A DNA stretch of 64,000 nucleotides, taken from contig NZ_LT968776.1 in assembly GCF_900240975.1 (NCBI RefSeq), positions 1,302,001 through 1,366,000 on the forward strand. The letters run 5' to 3'. The notes under the pieces are model-generated. The model was not told the origin of the DNA. It ran no database searches and was given only the letters and a program-made list of their open reading frames with translations. The translations under genes were made by a program, and so were the position numbers. Source of the DNA: Mycobacterium sp. 4858. Its GTDB lineage: Bacteria; Actinomycetota; Actinomycetes; Mycobacteriales; Mycobacteriaceae. How positions within the stretch are numbered: position 1 is the first letter of the stretch; each line of letters starts with the position of its first letter. Positions 27,711 through 40,398 of this stretch are shown here, in pieces.

Positions 27711-28907
27711 CTAGACCGGGCTTTCGTTGCACAGGCGGGCGGGCGGCGCGTCCGGCGGTCGCACCGACAGCGTCAGCGGCACCGGCTGCCGGACCCGGCG
27801 CCCGTGGGAATGGTCGGCGCGGGGACGCGGCGTCTCCCGCTGCCGGGCCAGCGCCGACGCGCTGTGCCCCTGGACGCATTCGGGATCCGGCCCGTCCATC
27901 GGCAGCCCGGTGAAGAACTTGGCCGCCATGCACCCGCCCCGGCAGGCGTCGTAGTGCCCGCAGCTGCCGCAGGCGCCCGCGGACTGCGGTTCGCGCAACT
28001 CGCGGAACAGCGGTGCGTTCTTCCAGACGTTGTCGAATCCACCGTCGCTCAACACGTTTCCGGCCAGGAAGCGGTCGTGGATGGCGAACGGGCAGGCGTA
28101 GACATCGCCCACCGGGTCGATCAGGCACACCACCCGGCCGGCACCGCACATGTTCAGGCCGGCCAGCGCGCCGGCCGAGCCCAGCGGGGACAAGTGGAAG
28201 AAGGAATCACCGGTGAGCACCCGCTCCCCCTTGGCCACCAGCCAGTCATACAGCTGGACCTGCTGGGCGGCGGTGGGGTGCAGGTCCTCCCAGACGTCCG
28301 CGCCCCGCCCCGACGGACGCAGGCGGGTGATCCGCAGGGTCGCACCGTAACGGCGTGCCAGCGCGGCGAATTCGTCGAGCTGGTCGACGTTGTGCCGGGT
28401 GACCACCACCGAGATCTTGGCGTCCGCGAAGCCCGCCGCCGCCAGGTTCTCCAGCGCACGCACCGCCATGTCGAAGGAGCCGGGTCCCCGGACCGCGTCG
28501 TTGACCTCCGCGGTGGCGCCGTCGAGCGAGATCTGGACGTCGACGTAGTCGCTGGCTGCCAGCCGGGTGGCCACCTCTTCGGTGATGCGGACGCCGTTGG
28601 TGGAGAACTTCACCCCGACGTGGTGCGCGGTGGCGTAGTCGACCAGCTCCCAGAAGTCCGGCCGCACGGTCGGCTCCCCGCCGCCGATGTTGACGTAGAA
28701 CACCTGCATGCGTTCCAGCTCGTCGATGATGTCCATGCACTGCCGGGTGGACAGCTCCCGCGGATCCCGCTTACCCGACGACGAAAGGCAGTGCACGCAC
28801 GCCAGATTGCAGGCGTAGGTCAACTCCCACGTCAGGCAGATGGGCGCATCCAGCCCGCTCTCGAACTGCTCGATGAGCCGCGGCACTCTGGCCAGTCCGG
28901 CGGTCAT
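27711..28907 (-). CDS. mftC: Mycofactocin radical SAM maturase
   Basis: The protein is 398 aa. The radical SAM cluster motif CNLACVHC places the three iron-sulfur ligands at C33, C37 and C40; GGGEPTVRPDFW is the SAM-binding GGE region. A SPASM domain near the C-terminus has cysteines in MCGAGRVVCLI, VYACPF, GACGSCGHYDACRGGC and PDPEC. MftC decarboxylates the C-terminal Tyr of MftA and then joins it to the adjacent Val. The start overlaps the mftB stop by four bases. Confidence 0.97.
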   Translation of the reverse strand: MTAGLARVPRLIEQFESGLDAPICLTWELTYACNLACVHCLSSSGKRDPRELSTRQCMDIIDELERMQVFYVNIGGGEPTVRPDFWELVDYATAHHVGVKFSTNGVRITEEVATRLAASDYVDVQISLDGATAEVNDAVRGPGSFDMAVRALENLAAAGFADAKISVVVTRHNVDQLDEFAALARRYGATLRITRLRPSGRGADVWEDLHPTAAQQVQLYDWLVAKGERVLTGDSFFHLSPLGSAGALAGLNMCGAGRVVCLIDPVGDVYACPFAIHDRFLAGNVLSDGGFDNVWKNAPLFRELREPQSAGACGSCGHYDACRGGCMAAKFFTGLPMDGPDPECVQGHSASALARQRETPRPRADHSHGRRVRQPVPLTLSVRPPDAPPARLCNESPV

Positions 28908-29176
28908 GGGGCCTCCTGAGGAACCAACATCGACGAATCGGCCAACACGCCCAGCGCCTGCAGGTACGGCGCCTCACCCGAGTCGTCCACGCCCGCCGCG
29001 CGGCAGGCGGAGTGCACGTCGGGATGGTCAGCCAGGGACCGCACCACCGTCAGGATGGTGCGGTTCTTCAGAAACGACAGCTTGCGGGTGCCGAAGTGAT
29101 AGAGCAGCGCCCCGAACGGTTCGGGTCGAACCGCCACCTGCGGGTGCAGCCGCCAGCCGCGGTCGGGGTCGAACAC
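28904..29176 (-). CDS. mftB: Mycofactocin peptide chaperone (RRE domain)
   Basis: The protein is 90 aa from the GTG at 29176. The PqqD-like RiPP recognition fold is recognisable from WRLHPQVAVRPEPFGALLYH, then FLKNRTILTVVRSLADHP. MftB binds the MftA leader and presents it to MftC. Four bases separate it from mftA and its stop overlaps mftC. Confidence 0.95.
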   Translation of the reverse strand: MFDPDRGWRLHPQVAVRPEPFGALLYHFGTRKLSFLKNRTILTVVRSLADHPDVHSACRAAGVDDSGEAPYLQALGVLADSSMLVPQEAP

Positions 29177-29180
29177 GCGG

Positions 29181-29270
29181 TCAGTAGACCCCGCACATGC
29201 CGTCGATGGACACCTCTTCGACCAGCGTCTCGGCGACGAGCTGGGTCTCGGTCTCGGTCTCGTGGTCCAT
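29181..29270 (-). CDS. mftA: Mycofactocin precursor peptide
   Basis: This is a 29-residue peptide. An acidic leader rich in Glu/Thr ([10 protein letters not shown]) is followed by a helix-like [10 protein letters not shown] and the invariant C-terminus IDGMCGVY. The final Val-Tyr pair is the substrate of MftC and becomes the cofactor core. It is the first gene of the mft operon, transcribed away from mftR. Confidence 0.96.
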   Translation of the reverse strand: MDHETETETQLVAETLVEEVSIDGMCGVY

Positions 29271-29308
29271 GGGTCTTTGCCTTTCGCCGGGTCTTGACAA
29301 CGATGGGA

Positions 29309-29321
29309 CTTGGGTCACAAG
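29309..29321. promoter_or_regulatory. Possible MftR operator between mftA and mftR
   Basis: CTTGGGTCACAAG is an inverted repeat with CTTG/CAAG arms located between the divergent mftA and mftR genes. A related CTTGACAA lies 16 bases to the left (29293-29300). MftR homologues respond to long-chain acyl-CoA and repress mft genes. Binding here is inferred from position only. Confidence 0.4.
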
Positions 29322-29369
29322 CTTCGTCAGAATATGGCATCGAGTGCCGAAATGGAAGGGCGGGGTCTC

Positions 29370-29966
29370 ATGGGGCCGCAGCCGCGGGTGGGCCGTCGCC
29401 GCTCGACCACGCCCCACCACATCACCGACGTCGCCATCGAGCTGTTCAGCGCCCGCGGTTTCGCCGACGTCAGCGTCGACGACGTCGCGCACGCCGCCGG
29501 CATCTCGAGGCGGACCCTGTTCCGCTACTACGCCTCCAAGAACGCCATCCCGTGGGGCGACTTCGACACCCACCTCGCGCACCTGAGCGACCTGCTCGAC
29601 GACGTCGATCCGCGGGTGCCGCTGGGTCAGGCATTGCGCGATGCACTGTTGGCGTTCAACACCTTTGACGAGTCCGAGACCGCGCGACACCGCCAGCGCA
29701 TGCGGGTGATACTGCAAACGGCCGAGCTGCAGGCCTACTCGATGACCATGTACGCCGGCTGGCGCGAGGTGATCGCCGGTTTCGTGGCCCGCCGGTCGGA
29801 CCGCAAGACGACCGACCTGCTGCCCCGGACCGTTGCCTGGACCATGCTGGGGGTGGCGCTGTCGGCCTACGAGCACTGGCTCGGCGACGAGTCCGTGCCG
29901 CTGCCGACCGCGCTGGGCCAGGCGTTCGACGTGGTGGCCACCGGGTTGCACGGGCTGGATCGATGA
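29370..29966 (+). CDS. mftR: Mycofactocin TetR-family regulator
   Basis: The protein is 198 aa from the ATG at 29370, the length I recall for Rv0691c; earlier in-frame starts at 29334 and 29352 exist. The HTH runs [34 protein letters not shown]. The C-terminal domain ([20 protein letters not shown]) matches MftR. It is divergent from mftA, as in other mycobacteria, and its stop overlaps the next gene by four bases. Confidence 0.92.
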   Translation: MGPQPRVGRRRSTTPHHITDVAIELFSARGFADVSVDDVAHAAGISRRTLFRYYASKNAIPWGDFDTHLAHLSDLLDDVDPRVPLGQALRDALLAFNTFDESETARHRQRMRVILQTAELQAYSMTMYAGWREVIAGFVARRSDRKTTDLLPRTVAWTMLGVALSAYEHWLGDESVPLPTALGQAFDVVATGLHGLDR

Positions 29967-31009
29967 CCGCCGACCACCTGCTGAACACCCTGCGCGCGCA
30001 GGGGCGGTTCTGCGCGGGCTCCGGCTCGCCGATGTACGGCGAGCTTTTCGAGCTGGTGGCCCGCGACGTCGCCGCCGGCGGGGTCTTCGCGGCCGTCTTG
30101 TCCGGGCACGAGGACGCCCCCTCCCGCCTCGCGGTGCCGCTGCGGCTGCTCGGCGGCCTGCACCGGTTGGTGCTCGACGGCCGGGCTGAGCAGCTGCGCC
30201 GGTGGTATCCCAGCACGGGCGGCAGCTGGGACGCCGAACGGGCGTGGCCCGACATCGTGGACGTCGCGGCCGGCCACACCGAAACGCTGCGGGCGGCGTT
30301 GCGGCAACCGCCCCAGACCAACGAGGTCGGGCGCTCCGCCGCACTCATCGGCGCCCTGTTGCGCATCAACGGTGAATCAGACCTGCCGATAAGGCTTTTC
30401 GAGATCGGGACCAGCGCGGGACTCAACCTGCGCGCGGACCGCTACCGGTACCGCTTCGCCGGAGGAGAGTGGGGGCCCAGCGATTCGCCGGTGACCATCA
30501 CCGACGCATGGCGCGGCGCTCTGCCGCCCGGCGGCGGGGTGCGCATCGTCGAGCGGCACGGCTACGACATCGCACCCGTCGACGTCACCGCAGCCGACGG
30601 GGAGCTCACCGTGTTGAGCTACGTCTGGCCCGACCAGACGGCCCGGCTCGAACGGCTGCGCGGCGCCATCGAGGTCGCCCGGCAGGTGCCGGCACGGCTG
30701 GCGCGCCAGACCGCGGCCGACGCGGTCGCCGGCCTGGCGCCTGCCGAGGGCGCGCTGACGGTGCTGTGGCACTCGATCACCTGGCAGTACCTGTCCGAGG
30801 AGGAGCGCGAGACGGTGCGCGCCCGGGTCCGGGCGGTGGGCGCACAGGCGGACGCGCGGTCGCCGTTCGTGCACCTCACGCTGGAGCCGGCGCGCGGCGG
30901 CCCCGACTCACCGATCCGGTTCCTGGTGCGGGCGCGCCGGTGGCCCGGGGGCGAGCTGCAGGTTCTCGGCGAATGCCACCCGCACGGTCCGCCGGTGCAC
31001 TGGCGGTAG
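29963..31009 (+). CDS. DUF2332 family protein
   Basis: The protein is 348 aa and overlaps the mftR stop (ATGA), so the two are probably co-translated. Notable motifs are [20 protein letters not shown] near the N-terminus, [20 protein letters not shown] in the centre, and a late [20 protein letters not shown]. The [10 protein letters not shown] loop is reminiscent of SAM- or nucleotide-binding loops. The family has no assigned function; its position matches Rv0690c. Co-occurrence with mftR suggests a link to mycofactocin, but this is not established. Confidence 0.85.
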   Translation: MTADHLLNTLRAQGRFCAGSGSPMYGELFELVARDVAAGGVFAAVLSGHEDAPSRLAVPLRLLGGLHRLVLDGRAEQLRRWYPSTGGSWDAERAWPDIVDVAAGHTETLRAALRQPPQTNEVGRSAALIGALLRINGESDLPIRLFEIGTSAGLNLRADRYRYRFAGGEWGPSDSPVTITDAWRGALPPGGGVRIVERHGYDIAPVDVTAADGELTVLSYVWPDQTARLERLRGAIEVARQVPARLARQTAADAVAGLAPAEGALTVLWHSITWQYLSEEERETVRARVRAVGAQADARSPFVHLTLEPARGGPDSPIRFLVRARRWPGGELQVLGECHPHGPPVHWR

Positions 31010-31013
31010 CCAG

Positions 31014-32192
31014 TCAGCCCAGCACGTCGGAAATGGGTGCGCCGGCTGCGATCTTGCCGCGGACCTTCATGACCTTGCCTGGCATCCCGCCACCGACGAC
31101 GCCGACCAACACCCCGTCGCGCTCGTAGTAGGCCAGGAACTTGCGGCCGTCGTCCTCGACGAGGTGGACGGTGTCGGTGGCCTCCGGTTCTCCCAGGCAC
31201 TGGATCTTCACGTCGTACTGGTCGCTCCAGAAGTACGGGACGACGACCGCGGCCGACGACACGTCCTGGCCCAGCATCGCGGGCACCACGACGCGGGTCT
31301 GGTCGGCGACATTGCTCCAATGTTCCACGCGCGCTTGATGTCCCGTCGCATCGCGCCAGGAGGCGACGTCACCGAGCGCCCACACGTTGGGCGCGCTGGT
31401 CCGTCCGGCCTGGTCGCAGAGCACGCCGTTGTCCACCTCGACGCCGCTGCCCTCGAGCCAGCCGGTCGCCGGGTGCGACCCGATGCCGATCACCACCAGG
31501 TCGGCCGCCAGCTCGGAGCCGTCGGACAGCACCACGGTGTCCACCCGCTCGTCGCCGCGCACGTCGGCCACCCCGACGCCGAGGCGGACGTCGACCCCTT
31601 CCTCGCGGTGCAGCCGCGCGACCAGCCCACCGATCTGCTCGCCGAGCACCGACGCCAGGGGCGTCGGCTGGGGCTCGACCAACACCACGTCCACCCCGAG
31701 GCTGCGCAGGCTGGCCGCCACCTCGCAGCCGATGAAGCCGGCGCCGACGATCACGGCGCGCCGCGCGGCGGACGCGTGTTCGCGCAGCGCCAGGCTCTCG
31801 TCGAACGTGCGCAGCACCCGGATGCCCTCCAGATCAGGCAGCGTAGGGATGCGCCGCGGCACCAGGCCGGTCGCGATGACGAGTTCGTCGTAGCCGATCA
31901 CGGACCCGTCGGCCAGCGCCACCGTCTGCGCCGCGGTGTCCAGGCCGGTGGCCGCGGCGCCGAGCCGCAGGGTGATGTCGTTCTCGTCGTACCACTCGCG
32001 GGGTTTGAGGGCCACGTCGTCGACTTCTTTGCGCAGCACCTCTTTTGACAGCGGCGGGCGATCGTAGGGCAGGTGCACCTCGTCGCTGACGATCGTGACG
32101 CGGCCCGCGTAACCCGACCGGCGAAGCTGCTCGGCGGTCCGGGCGGCGGCCAGACCGCCACCGACGATCACGATTCCTTTGCTAGCGGTCAC
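31014..32192 (-). CDS. FAD-dependent NAD(P)H:ferredoxin reductase-like oxidoreductase
   Basis: The protein is 392 aa from a GTG start. Two Rossmann motifs are clear: FAD (GIVIVGGGLAAARTAEQLRR) and NAD(P)H (AVIVGAGFIGCEVAASLRSLG). The late FAD motif is TSAPNVWALGDVASW. This is the rhodocoxin/ferredoxin reductase type (Rv0688 position), delivering electrons to ferredoxins that feed P450s or oxygenases. It converges with the DUF2332 gene, leaving 4 bases between stops. Confidence 0.9.
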   Translation of the reverse strand: MTASKGIVIVGGGLAAARTAEQLRRSGYAGRVTIVSDEVHLPYDRPPLSKEVLRKEVDDVALKPREWYDENDITLRLGAAATGLDTAAQTVALADGSVIGYDELVIATGLVPRRIPTLPDLEGIRVLRTFDESLALREHASAARRAVIVGAGFIGCEVAASLRSLGVDVVLVEPQPTPLASVLGEQIGGLVARLHREEGVDVRLGVGVADVRGDERVDTVVLSDGSELAADLVVIGIGSHPATGWLEGSGVEVDNGVLCDQAGRTSAPNVWALGDVASWRDATGHQARVEHWSNVADQTRVVVPAMLGQDVSSAAVVVPYFWSDQYDVKIQCLGEPEATDTVHLVEDDGRKFLAYYERDGVLVGVVGGGMPGKVMKVRGKIAAGAPISDVLG

Positions 32193-32217
32193 GTGGAGTT
32201 CATACCACGCAGGCCGG

Positions 32218-33045
<828 letters not shown>

Positions 33046-33085
33046 CTAGCAGCGGAACTGAAACCTGTTCTAACTCGGCCGGCGA

Positions 33086-33928
33086 TCAGATTTCGGAGAT
33101 GATCTGGGCCCGCCGGCTGCTGTACTCCTGGTCGGTCAGCGCGCCGCTGGCGCGCAGCGTCTCGAGTTCCTGCAGCCGTTGAGCGATCGATGGTTGCGGG
33201 GGCGTGACCACCGGTGCGGGCCCGCCGGCAGTCGCCGGTTGGGGGGCCGGCTGGGCGGCCGGCGCCTGTTGTTCGGCCGCCCGGCGCACCACCGCCTGAA
33301 TCTGCTGGCGCAGCACCGGATTCGACCGGATGTCCACCATCCGGTTCAGCGGGACGTTGTTGGCCTTGAGGATCTGCAGGATCTCCATCAACGGGCCGGC
33401 CTGCCCGCTCAGGTCGTAGCTCTGGTTGTCTTCGGACACCGTGAACTGGGCGGGCACCAGGCCGTTGACCAAAGCGCTTCGCTCCCAGTCGATTAGGTAT
33501 TCATTGGTGGTGGGATTGACCAGCACCACCAATTTGCGTGCGTTGAGGTTGCCCAGCCGGGTCACGCTGGCGATCACCCGGTCCTCGCTGTCGAACGGCA
33601 GGAACCCGGGCCCGGCGATGTGCAGGTGCACCTTGACCACCTGCTGGTTGTTGATCCACGTCCCGGTCTCGGTGACGCCGGTGATCTGGGCGAGGGCCAG
33701 CACCCCGCTTTGTTCGAGCGCCGCGGTCTTGGCCGAGGACTTCGCGCCGTAGTTGGCCAGTGCGAGCGCGACCAGCACGTCGGCCACGGTGACGAGGAGA
33801 CCGACATAGAACATCCACTGCAACAGGCTGCCGAGCCCGAGGGTGAAATAGACGATCAGGAAAATCGGCCCGACCAGGCCGCCGCACAGTAAAACCACCA
33901 ACTGTGCCTTCAGGTAGCGCGCCAACAC
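33086..33928 (-). CDS. Membrane protein with C-terminal SHOCT domain
   Basis: The protein is 280 aa. There are two transmembrane helices near the N-terminus (about residues 7-33 and 35-60). A cytoplasmic domain of about 150 residues follows (GTWINNQQVVKVHLHIAGPG), then a Gln/Ala/Pro-rich linker. The SHOCT domain reads IAQRLQELETLRASGALTDQ at the C-terminus. SHOCT domains occur in many bacterial proteins with roles in oligomerisation. It matches the Rv0686 position; function unknown. Confidence 0.85.
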   Translation of the reverse strand: MLARYLKAQLVVLLCGGLVGPIFLIVYFTLGLGSLLQWMFYVGLLVTVADVLVALALANYGAKSSAKTAALEQSGVLALAQITGVTETGTWINNQQVVKVHLHIAGPGFLPFDSEDRVIASVTRLGNLNARKLVVLVNPTTNEYLIDWERSALVNGLVPAQFTVSEDNQSYDLSGQAGPLMEILQILKANNVPLNRMVDIRSNPVLRQQIQAVVRRAAEQQAPAAQPAPQPATAGGPAPVVTPPQPSIAQRLQELETLRASGALTDQEYSSRRAQIISEI

Positions 33929-34016
33929 GAGTGTCTCCTTACACTGGCCGAATTTCCGTGTCAGATTAGCTGTCGCGGTCTCAGCACGACTCGCATACGC
34001 GCGAACGGCCGGAGTG

Positions 34017-34769
34017 TCAGTCCACCCTGGGTATCAGCGGCGGCGCGGGACGCGCCGACGACCCCGCCGAAGTCCCCGGGGTGGGCGAATGGGCCGACAC
34101 CATTTTCACCGGTGTGCCGGTCGATACCGGCATCGCCGGGGCCGCGGCGGCCTGCGGTGTCTCAACCTGGGCGGGCGTCGAGACGAGCGGGTTGACCGTC
34201 GTCGGAGGGGTCGCTACCGGCTGCGAGGCGGCCGGGGCGTAGGCGGGCGTCACCATATTCACCGGCGTCGCGGGCGTGGCGGCCGGGGCCAGCCCGGCCG
34301 GCCCCGCGGCGTCGGCGACCACCGTCGGGCCGGCCGCTGCCGGATTGCCCGCGATCGCCGAAGCCGGCGCGATCGCCGACATCAGGGGGGCCGCCGGTAC
34401 GCCCGGCGCCGAACCGCCCGCGGCCGCCGCCGCCGGCAGCTGCGCGGCCATCGACGCGGGTGCCCCCGCGGCCTGCAACGGCGTGGTGTTGGCGGCCTCG
34501 GTGGCCAGGTATTGCGCCGCGCCGCCATTCATCAGTTGCACGAACTGGTTGTGAAACGCCGCGGCCTGCGCGCTGAGCGCCTGATATACCTGAGAGTGCG
34601 CGCCGAACAGCGCCGCGATGCCCGCGGACACCTCGTCGGCGCCCGGGGCCAGCACGGTCGACGTCGGGCCCATCGCCATCGAGTTCGCCGACGTGATCGT
34701 CCAGCCGATCCTGGCTAGATCCGACGCCGCTGCCTCCACGTATTCAGGCGTCGCGAATACGAAGGACAT
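34017..34769 (-). CDS. PE-family protein with Ala/Pro-rich C-terminal region
   Basis: The protein is 250 aa from the ATG at 34769, preceded by GGGAGG. The first 95 or so residues are a standard PE domain: MSFVFATPEYVEAAASDLAR with Pro8-Glu9, then helices through FHNQFVQLMNGGAAQYLATE. The rest is a flexible Ala/Pro/Thr/Val-rich tail containing short recurring units (PVNMV, PVKMV). PE proteins usually pair with PPE proteins and leave the cell through type VII secretion; the YxxxD/E signal would be in the PE domain. No PPE partner or esx gene is nearby. Confidence 0.9.
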   Translation of the reverse strand: MSFVFATPEYVEAAASDLARIGWTITSANSMAMGPTSTVLAPGADEVSAGIAALFGAHSQVYQALSAQAAAFHNQFVQLMNGGAAQYLATEAANTTPLQAAGAPASMAAQLPAAAAAGGSAPGVPAAPLMSAIAPASAIAGNPAAAGPTVVADAAGPAGLAPAATPATPVNMVTPAYAPAASQPVATPPTTVNPLVSTPAQVETPQAAAAPAMPVSTGTPVKMVSAHSPTPGTSAGSSARPAPPLIPRVD

Positions 34770-34855
34770 CCGAACCTCCCGGTCATCTTCCGCCCCCGAC
34801 TCCCTTACCGAGGAATCGTAGCGGAGCCGGCCGCGTTCGGCCCGGTAAAACGCAT

Positions 34856-34891
34856 AAAGCCCGGATTGCCGCAATCGGCAATCCGGGCTTT
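34856..34891 (-). terminator. Intrinsic terminator of the str operon (after tuf)
   Basis: AAAGCCCGGATTGCC (34856-34870) and GGCAATCCGGGCTTT (34877-34891) form a perfect 15-bp stem with a six-base loop. On the minus strand a T-rich stretch (TTTATGCGTTTT) follows. It begins 13 bases after the tuf stop and insulates the PE gene from tuf transcription. Confidence 0.92.
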
Positions 34892-34903
34892 AGCGCGGAC
34901 GAA

Positions 34904-36094
<1,191 letters not shown>

Positions 36095-36204
36095 TTCGTT
36101 GTCCTCCTGGACTTGTTGGTGCTTGTTAAAGCAGTGTTGGTGTTTTCAGTTGTGCCGCGCCCAAGGCTTTGCAATGACCCGGCAAGATTACTCCGAGCAG
36201 ATGT

Positions 36205-38310
<2,106 letters not shown>

Positions 38311-38394
38311 AGAAGTCTTCCCACTCTTTCGATTGCTTGGTTGCTGTCTTGGTTGCGCCCGGCCACTCTGCCAGTTCGGCGCCGGACGCCGCCT

Positions 38395-38865
38395 TTACCA
38401 GCGATAGTGCGCGAAGGCGCGGTTGGCCTCGGCCATCTTGTGGGTGTCCTCACGCCGCTTGACGGAGGCTCCCAGGCCGTTGCTGGCGTCCAGGATCTCG
38501 TTCGCCAGCCGCTCGACCATCGTCTTCTCCCGGCGCTGCCGCGAGAAGCTGACAAGCCAGCGCAGCGCCAGCGTGGTGGACCGGTCCGGACGGACCTCGA
38601 CCGGCACCTGGTAGGTCGCACCGCCGACGCGGCGGCTGCGCACCTCCAGCGCGGGCTTGACGTTGTCGAGGGCGCGCTTGAGCGTGATCACAGGATCGGT
38701 GCCCGTCTTGTCCCGGGCATTCTCGAGCGCTCCATAAACAATGCGCTCGGCCAGCGATTTCTTCCCCTGCAGGAGGACTTTGTTCACCAGCTGGGTGACC
38801 AGCTGCGACCCGTAGACCGGGTCGTTGACCAACGGACGCTTCGGCGCGGGCCCCTTGCGCGGCAT
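38395..38865 (-). CDS. rpsG: 30S ribosomal protein S7
   Basis: The protein is 156 aa and begins [20 protein letters not shown]. It contains [20 protein letters not shown] and the C-terminal [14 protein letters not shown]7 nucleates the 3' domain of 16S rRNA and is the autoregulator of the str operon in E. coli. The ATG overlaps the rpsL stop by one base. Confidence 0.98.
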   Translation of the reverse strand: MPRKGPAPKRPLVNDPVYGSQLVTQLVNKVLLQGKKSLAERIVYGALENARDKTGTDPVITLKRALDNVKPALEVRSRRVGGATYQVPVEVRPDRSTTLALRWLVSFSRQRREKTMVERLANEILDASNGLGASVKRREDTHKMAEANRAFAHYRW

Positions 38866-39239
38866 CAGCTCTTCTCCTTCTTGGCGCCATAACGGCTGCG
38901 AGCCTGCTTGCGGTTCTTGACCCCCTGGGTGTCGAGCGAACCGCGAATGATCTTGTACCGCACACCGGGCAGGTCCTTGACTCGGCCACCACGGACCAGC
39001 ACCATCGAGTGCTCCTGCAGGTTGTGGCCCTCGCCCGGGATGTAGGCGGTGACCTCGACCTGGCTGGTCAGCTTGACGCGCGCGACCTTCCGAAGCGCCG
39101 AGTTCGGCTTCTTCGGAGTGGTGGTGTACACGCGAGTGCATACGCCACGGCGCTGCGGGCTGCCCTTCAGGGCCGCGGTCTTGACCTTGGCGATCTTGTC
39201 GCGGCGACCCTTGCGGACCAGCTGCTGAATCGTTGGCAT
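38865..39239 (-). CDS. rpsL: 30S ribosomal protein S12
   Basis: The protein is 124 aa and begins [20 protein letters not shown]. The two streptomycin-resistance positions are wild type: Lys43 in [12 protein letters not shown] and Lys88 in [14 protein letters not shown]12 sits in the decoding centre and controls accuracy. It is the first gene of the str operon, with a leader of about 200 bases from the predicted promoter. Confidence 0.99.
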
Positions 39240-39445
39240 CTACCGGCTTTCTGTGTTCGTGTTCGGTGCCTGTCGGCTGTTCTCAAGTCTTCGTACTGCA
39301 GTTTTGCCCTGCCGCACTACCCCGCGGCCGGGTGTGTCGCACGCGCTGCGCACCGGAGAAGATCCGATGCATCGTGGACATGCGAATTCGCCCGGCATCC
39401 ACTTCCTTACGGTTAGGCGCCGTAAGCCGCCAGGCACGAGCCTCC

Positions 39446-39475
39446 ACAATACCCGCCGCCGGTCTCGCAGGTCAA
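39446..39475 (-). promoter_or_regulatory. Predicted SigA-type promoter of the str operon (rpsL)
   Basis: On the minus strand, TTGACC (39470-39475), an 18-base spacer and TATTGT (39446-39451). The -10 hexamer is identical to the predicted rpoB promoter. The expected leader is about 200 bases and includes an inverted repeat at 39406-39426. Confidence 0.6.
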
Positions 39476-39486
39476 AGCGGCGGTTC

Positions 39487-39549
39487 GTGGCGATCGCAAG
39501 CGCGGCCGTGGCGATCGCAAGCGCGGCCGTGGTGGTCGCAAGCGCGGCG
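39487..39549. repeat. Three tandem 21-bp repeats upstream of rpsL
   Basis: Three consecutive 21-base units start at 39487, 39508 and 39529. The first two are identical (GTGGCGATCGCAAGCGCGG plus CC); the third differs at three bases. A second near-duplicated unit of about 26 bases (CCGGGCGCAGCGGG core) follows at 39547-39606. They lie just beyond the rpsL promoter. Confidence 0.8.
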
Positions 39550-39614
39550 AAGCCGGGCGCAGCGGGCCGCCACAGTCGATGCGAGCCGGGCGCAGCGGGT
39601 CGCCACCATCGGAC

Positions 39615-40259
39615 CTAACCTCTTGCGGTGTTGTGCGCGACGCGCCGCTCCATGCCCGCCGCCAGCCGCAGCACCATGTCCGAGAACAGCGCGTCGGTGT
39701 CGATGTCGTCCATCACACCGGTCATCTCCAGCAGCACGAAGCCGTGCAGCGCGGACCAGAACTCCAGCGAAGCGTGGAAGGCCTCCTCGCCGTCGAGACC
39801 GTAGGAGGACAGCACCGAGATCACCGGCGCGGCCGCGCCCCTGGTCACCGCCGTGTACTCGGGATCCTCACCGCCGAACGGCATCCGGGTGAACGCCGAG
39901 TACCGGCCGGGGTGGTGATGGGCGTAGCTGCGGTAGGCGCCCGCCATGACCAGCACGGCGTCGTCGCGGGCGCGACCCTCGCCGACCCTGTTCAGCATCG
40001 TGATGATGTCGTCGATGACGCGGATCCGCACCGCGCGGCGCAGGTCCTGCAGGCTGTCCACGTGGTTGTACAGCGACGGCCCCTTGGTGCCGAGTTGCGT
40101 CGCCAGCGCGTTGATGGTGAGGGCGTCCCAGCCCTCCCGGTCCAGGAAGGTGAGCGCGCCGTCGATGATGCCTTCGCGGCTCAGCTTGGCAGGGCGCGAG
40201 CCCGTTCTCCCCCCGCGCGGACGCCCGGCCGCGGAGGCCGTTTCCGGCTGAGCTGCCAT
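39615..40259 (-). CDS. TetR-family transcriptional regulator (WHG-type C-terminal domain)
   Basis: The protein is 214 aa from the ATG at 40259. After a 25-residue basic, Gly/Arg-rich tail comes the HTH: IIDGALTFLDREGWDALTIN, then ATQLGTKGPSLYNHVDSLQD. The C-terminal domain contains WSALHGFVLLEMTGVMDD, the WHG-like signature. It corresponds to Rv0681. Its likely operator lies at 40294-40314, between it and the divergent DUF3060 gene. Confidence 0.88.
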   Translation of the reverse strand: MAAQPETASAAGRPRGGRTGSRPAKLSREGIIDGALTFLDREGWDALTINALATQLGTKGPSLYNHVDSLQDLRRAVRIRVIDDIITMLNRVGEGRARDDAVLVMAGAYRSYAHHHPGRYSAFTRMPFGGEDPEYTAVTRGAAAPVISVLSSYGLDGEEAFHASLEFWSALHGFVLLEMTGVMDDIDTDALFSDMVLRLAAGMERRVAHNTARG

Positions 40260-40293
40260 GGCGGGGGCCCTTCGCTTGCGTTCATCGGGGTGC

Positions 40294-40314
40294 TTAACTA
40301 ATGACTCTAGTTGA
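40294..40314. promoter_or_regulatory. Probable TetR operator between the regulator and DUF3060 genes
   Basis: TTAACTA (40294-40300) and TAGTTGA (40308-40314) form an imperfect inverted repeat with one mismatch around ATGACTC. It is AT-rich relative to its surroundings and lies 35 bases upstream of the TetR start codon, consistent with autoregulation and control of the divergent gene. Confidence 0.55.
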
Positions 40315-40398
40315 CGCCGGGCGCGAAACTGTTTCAGCCATGGCCGGATGGACGTAATCTCATCGAGCAGATCCACCCGTCACTAAAGGGGGCCCGCA

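Larger units (their letters stand above)
39240..39614. other. Upstream region of rpsL
   Basis: This 375-base gap contains the predicted rpsL promoter and a possible leader stem (CTTACGG 39406-39412 with CCGTAAG 39420-39426). It also holds two sets of short tandem repeats between 39487 and 39606. No coding sequence is convincing. Confidence 0.6.

Noticed and set aside
29310..29369. Longer start for mftR at the TTG 29310
   Set aside because: The extra N-terminal 20 residues are not typical; ATG 29370 gives the family length.
30377..31320. Minus-strand open frames under the DUF2332 gene
   Set aside because: Low-complexity Arg/Ala sequence opposite a well-supported gene.
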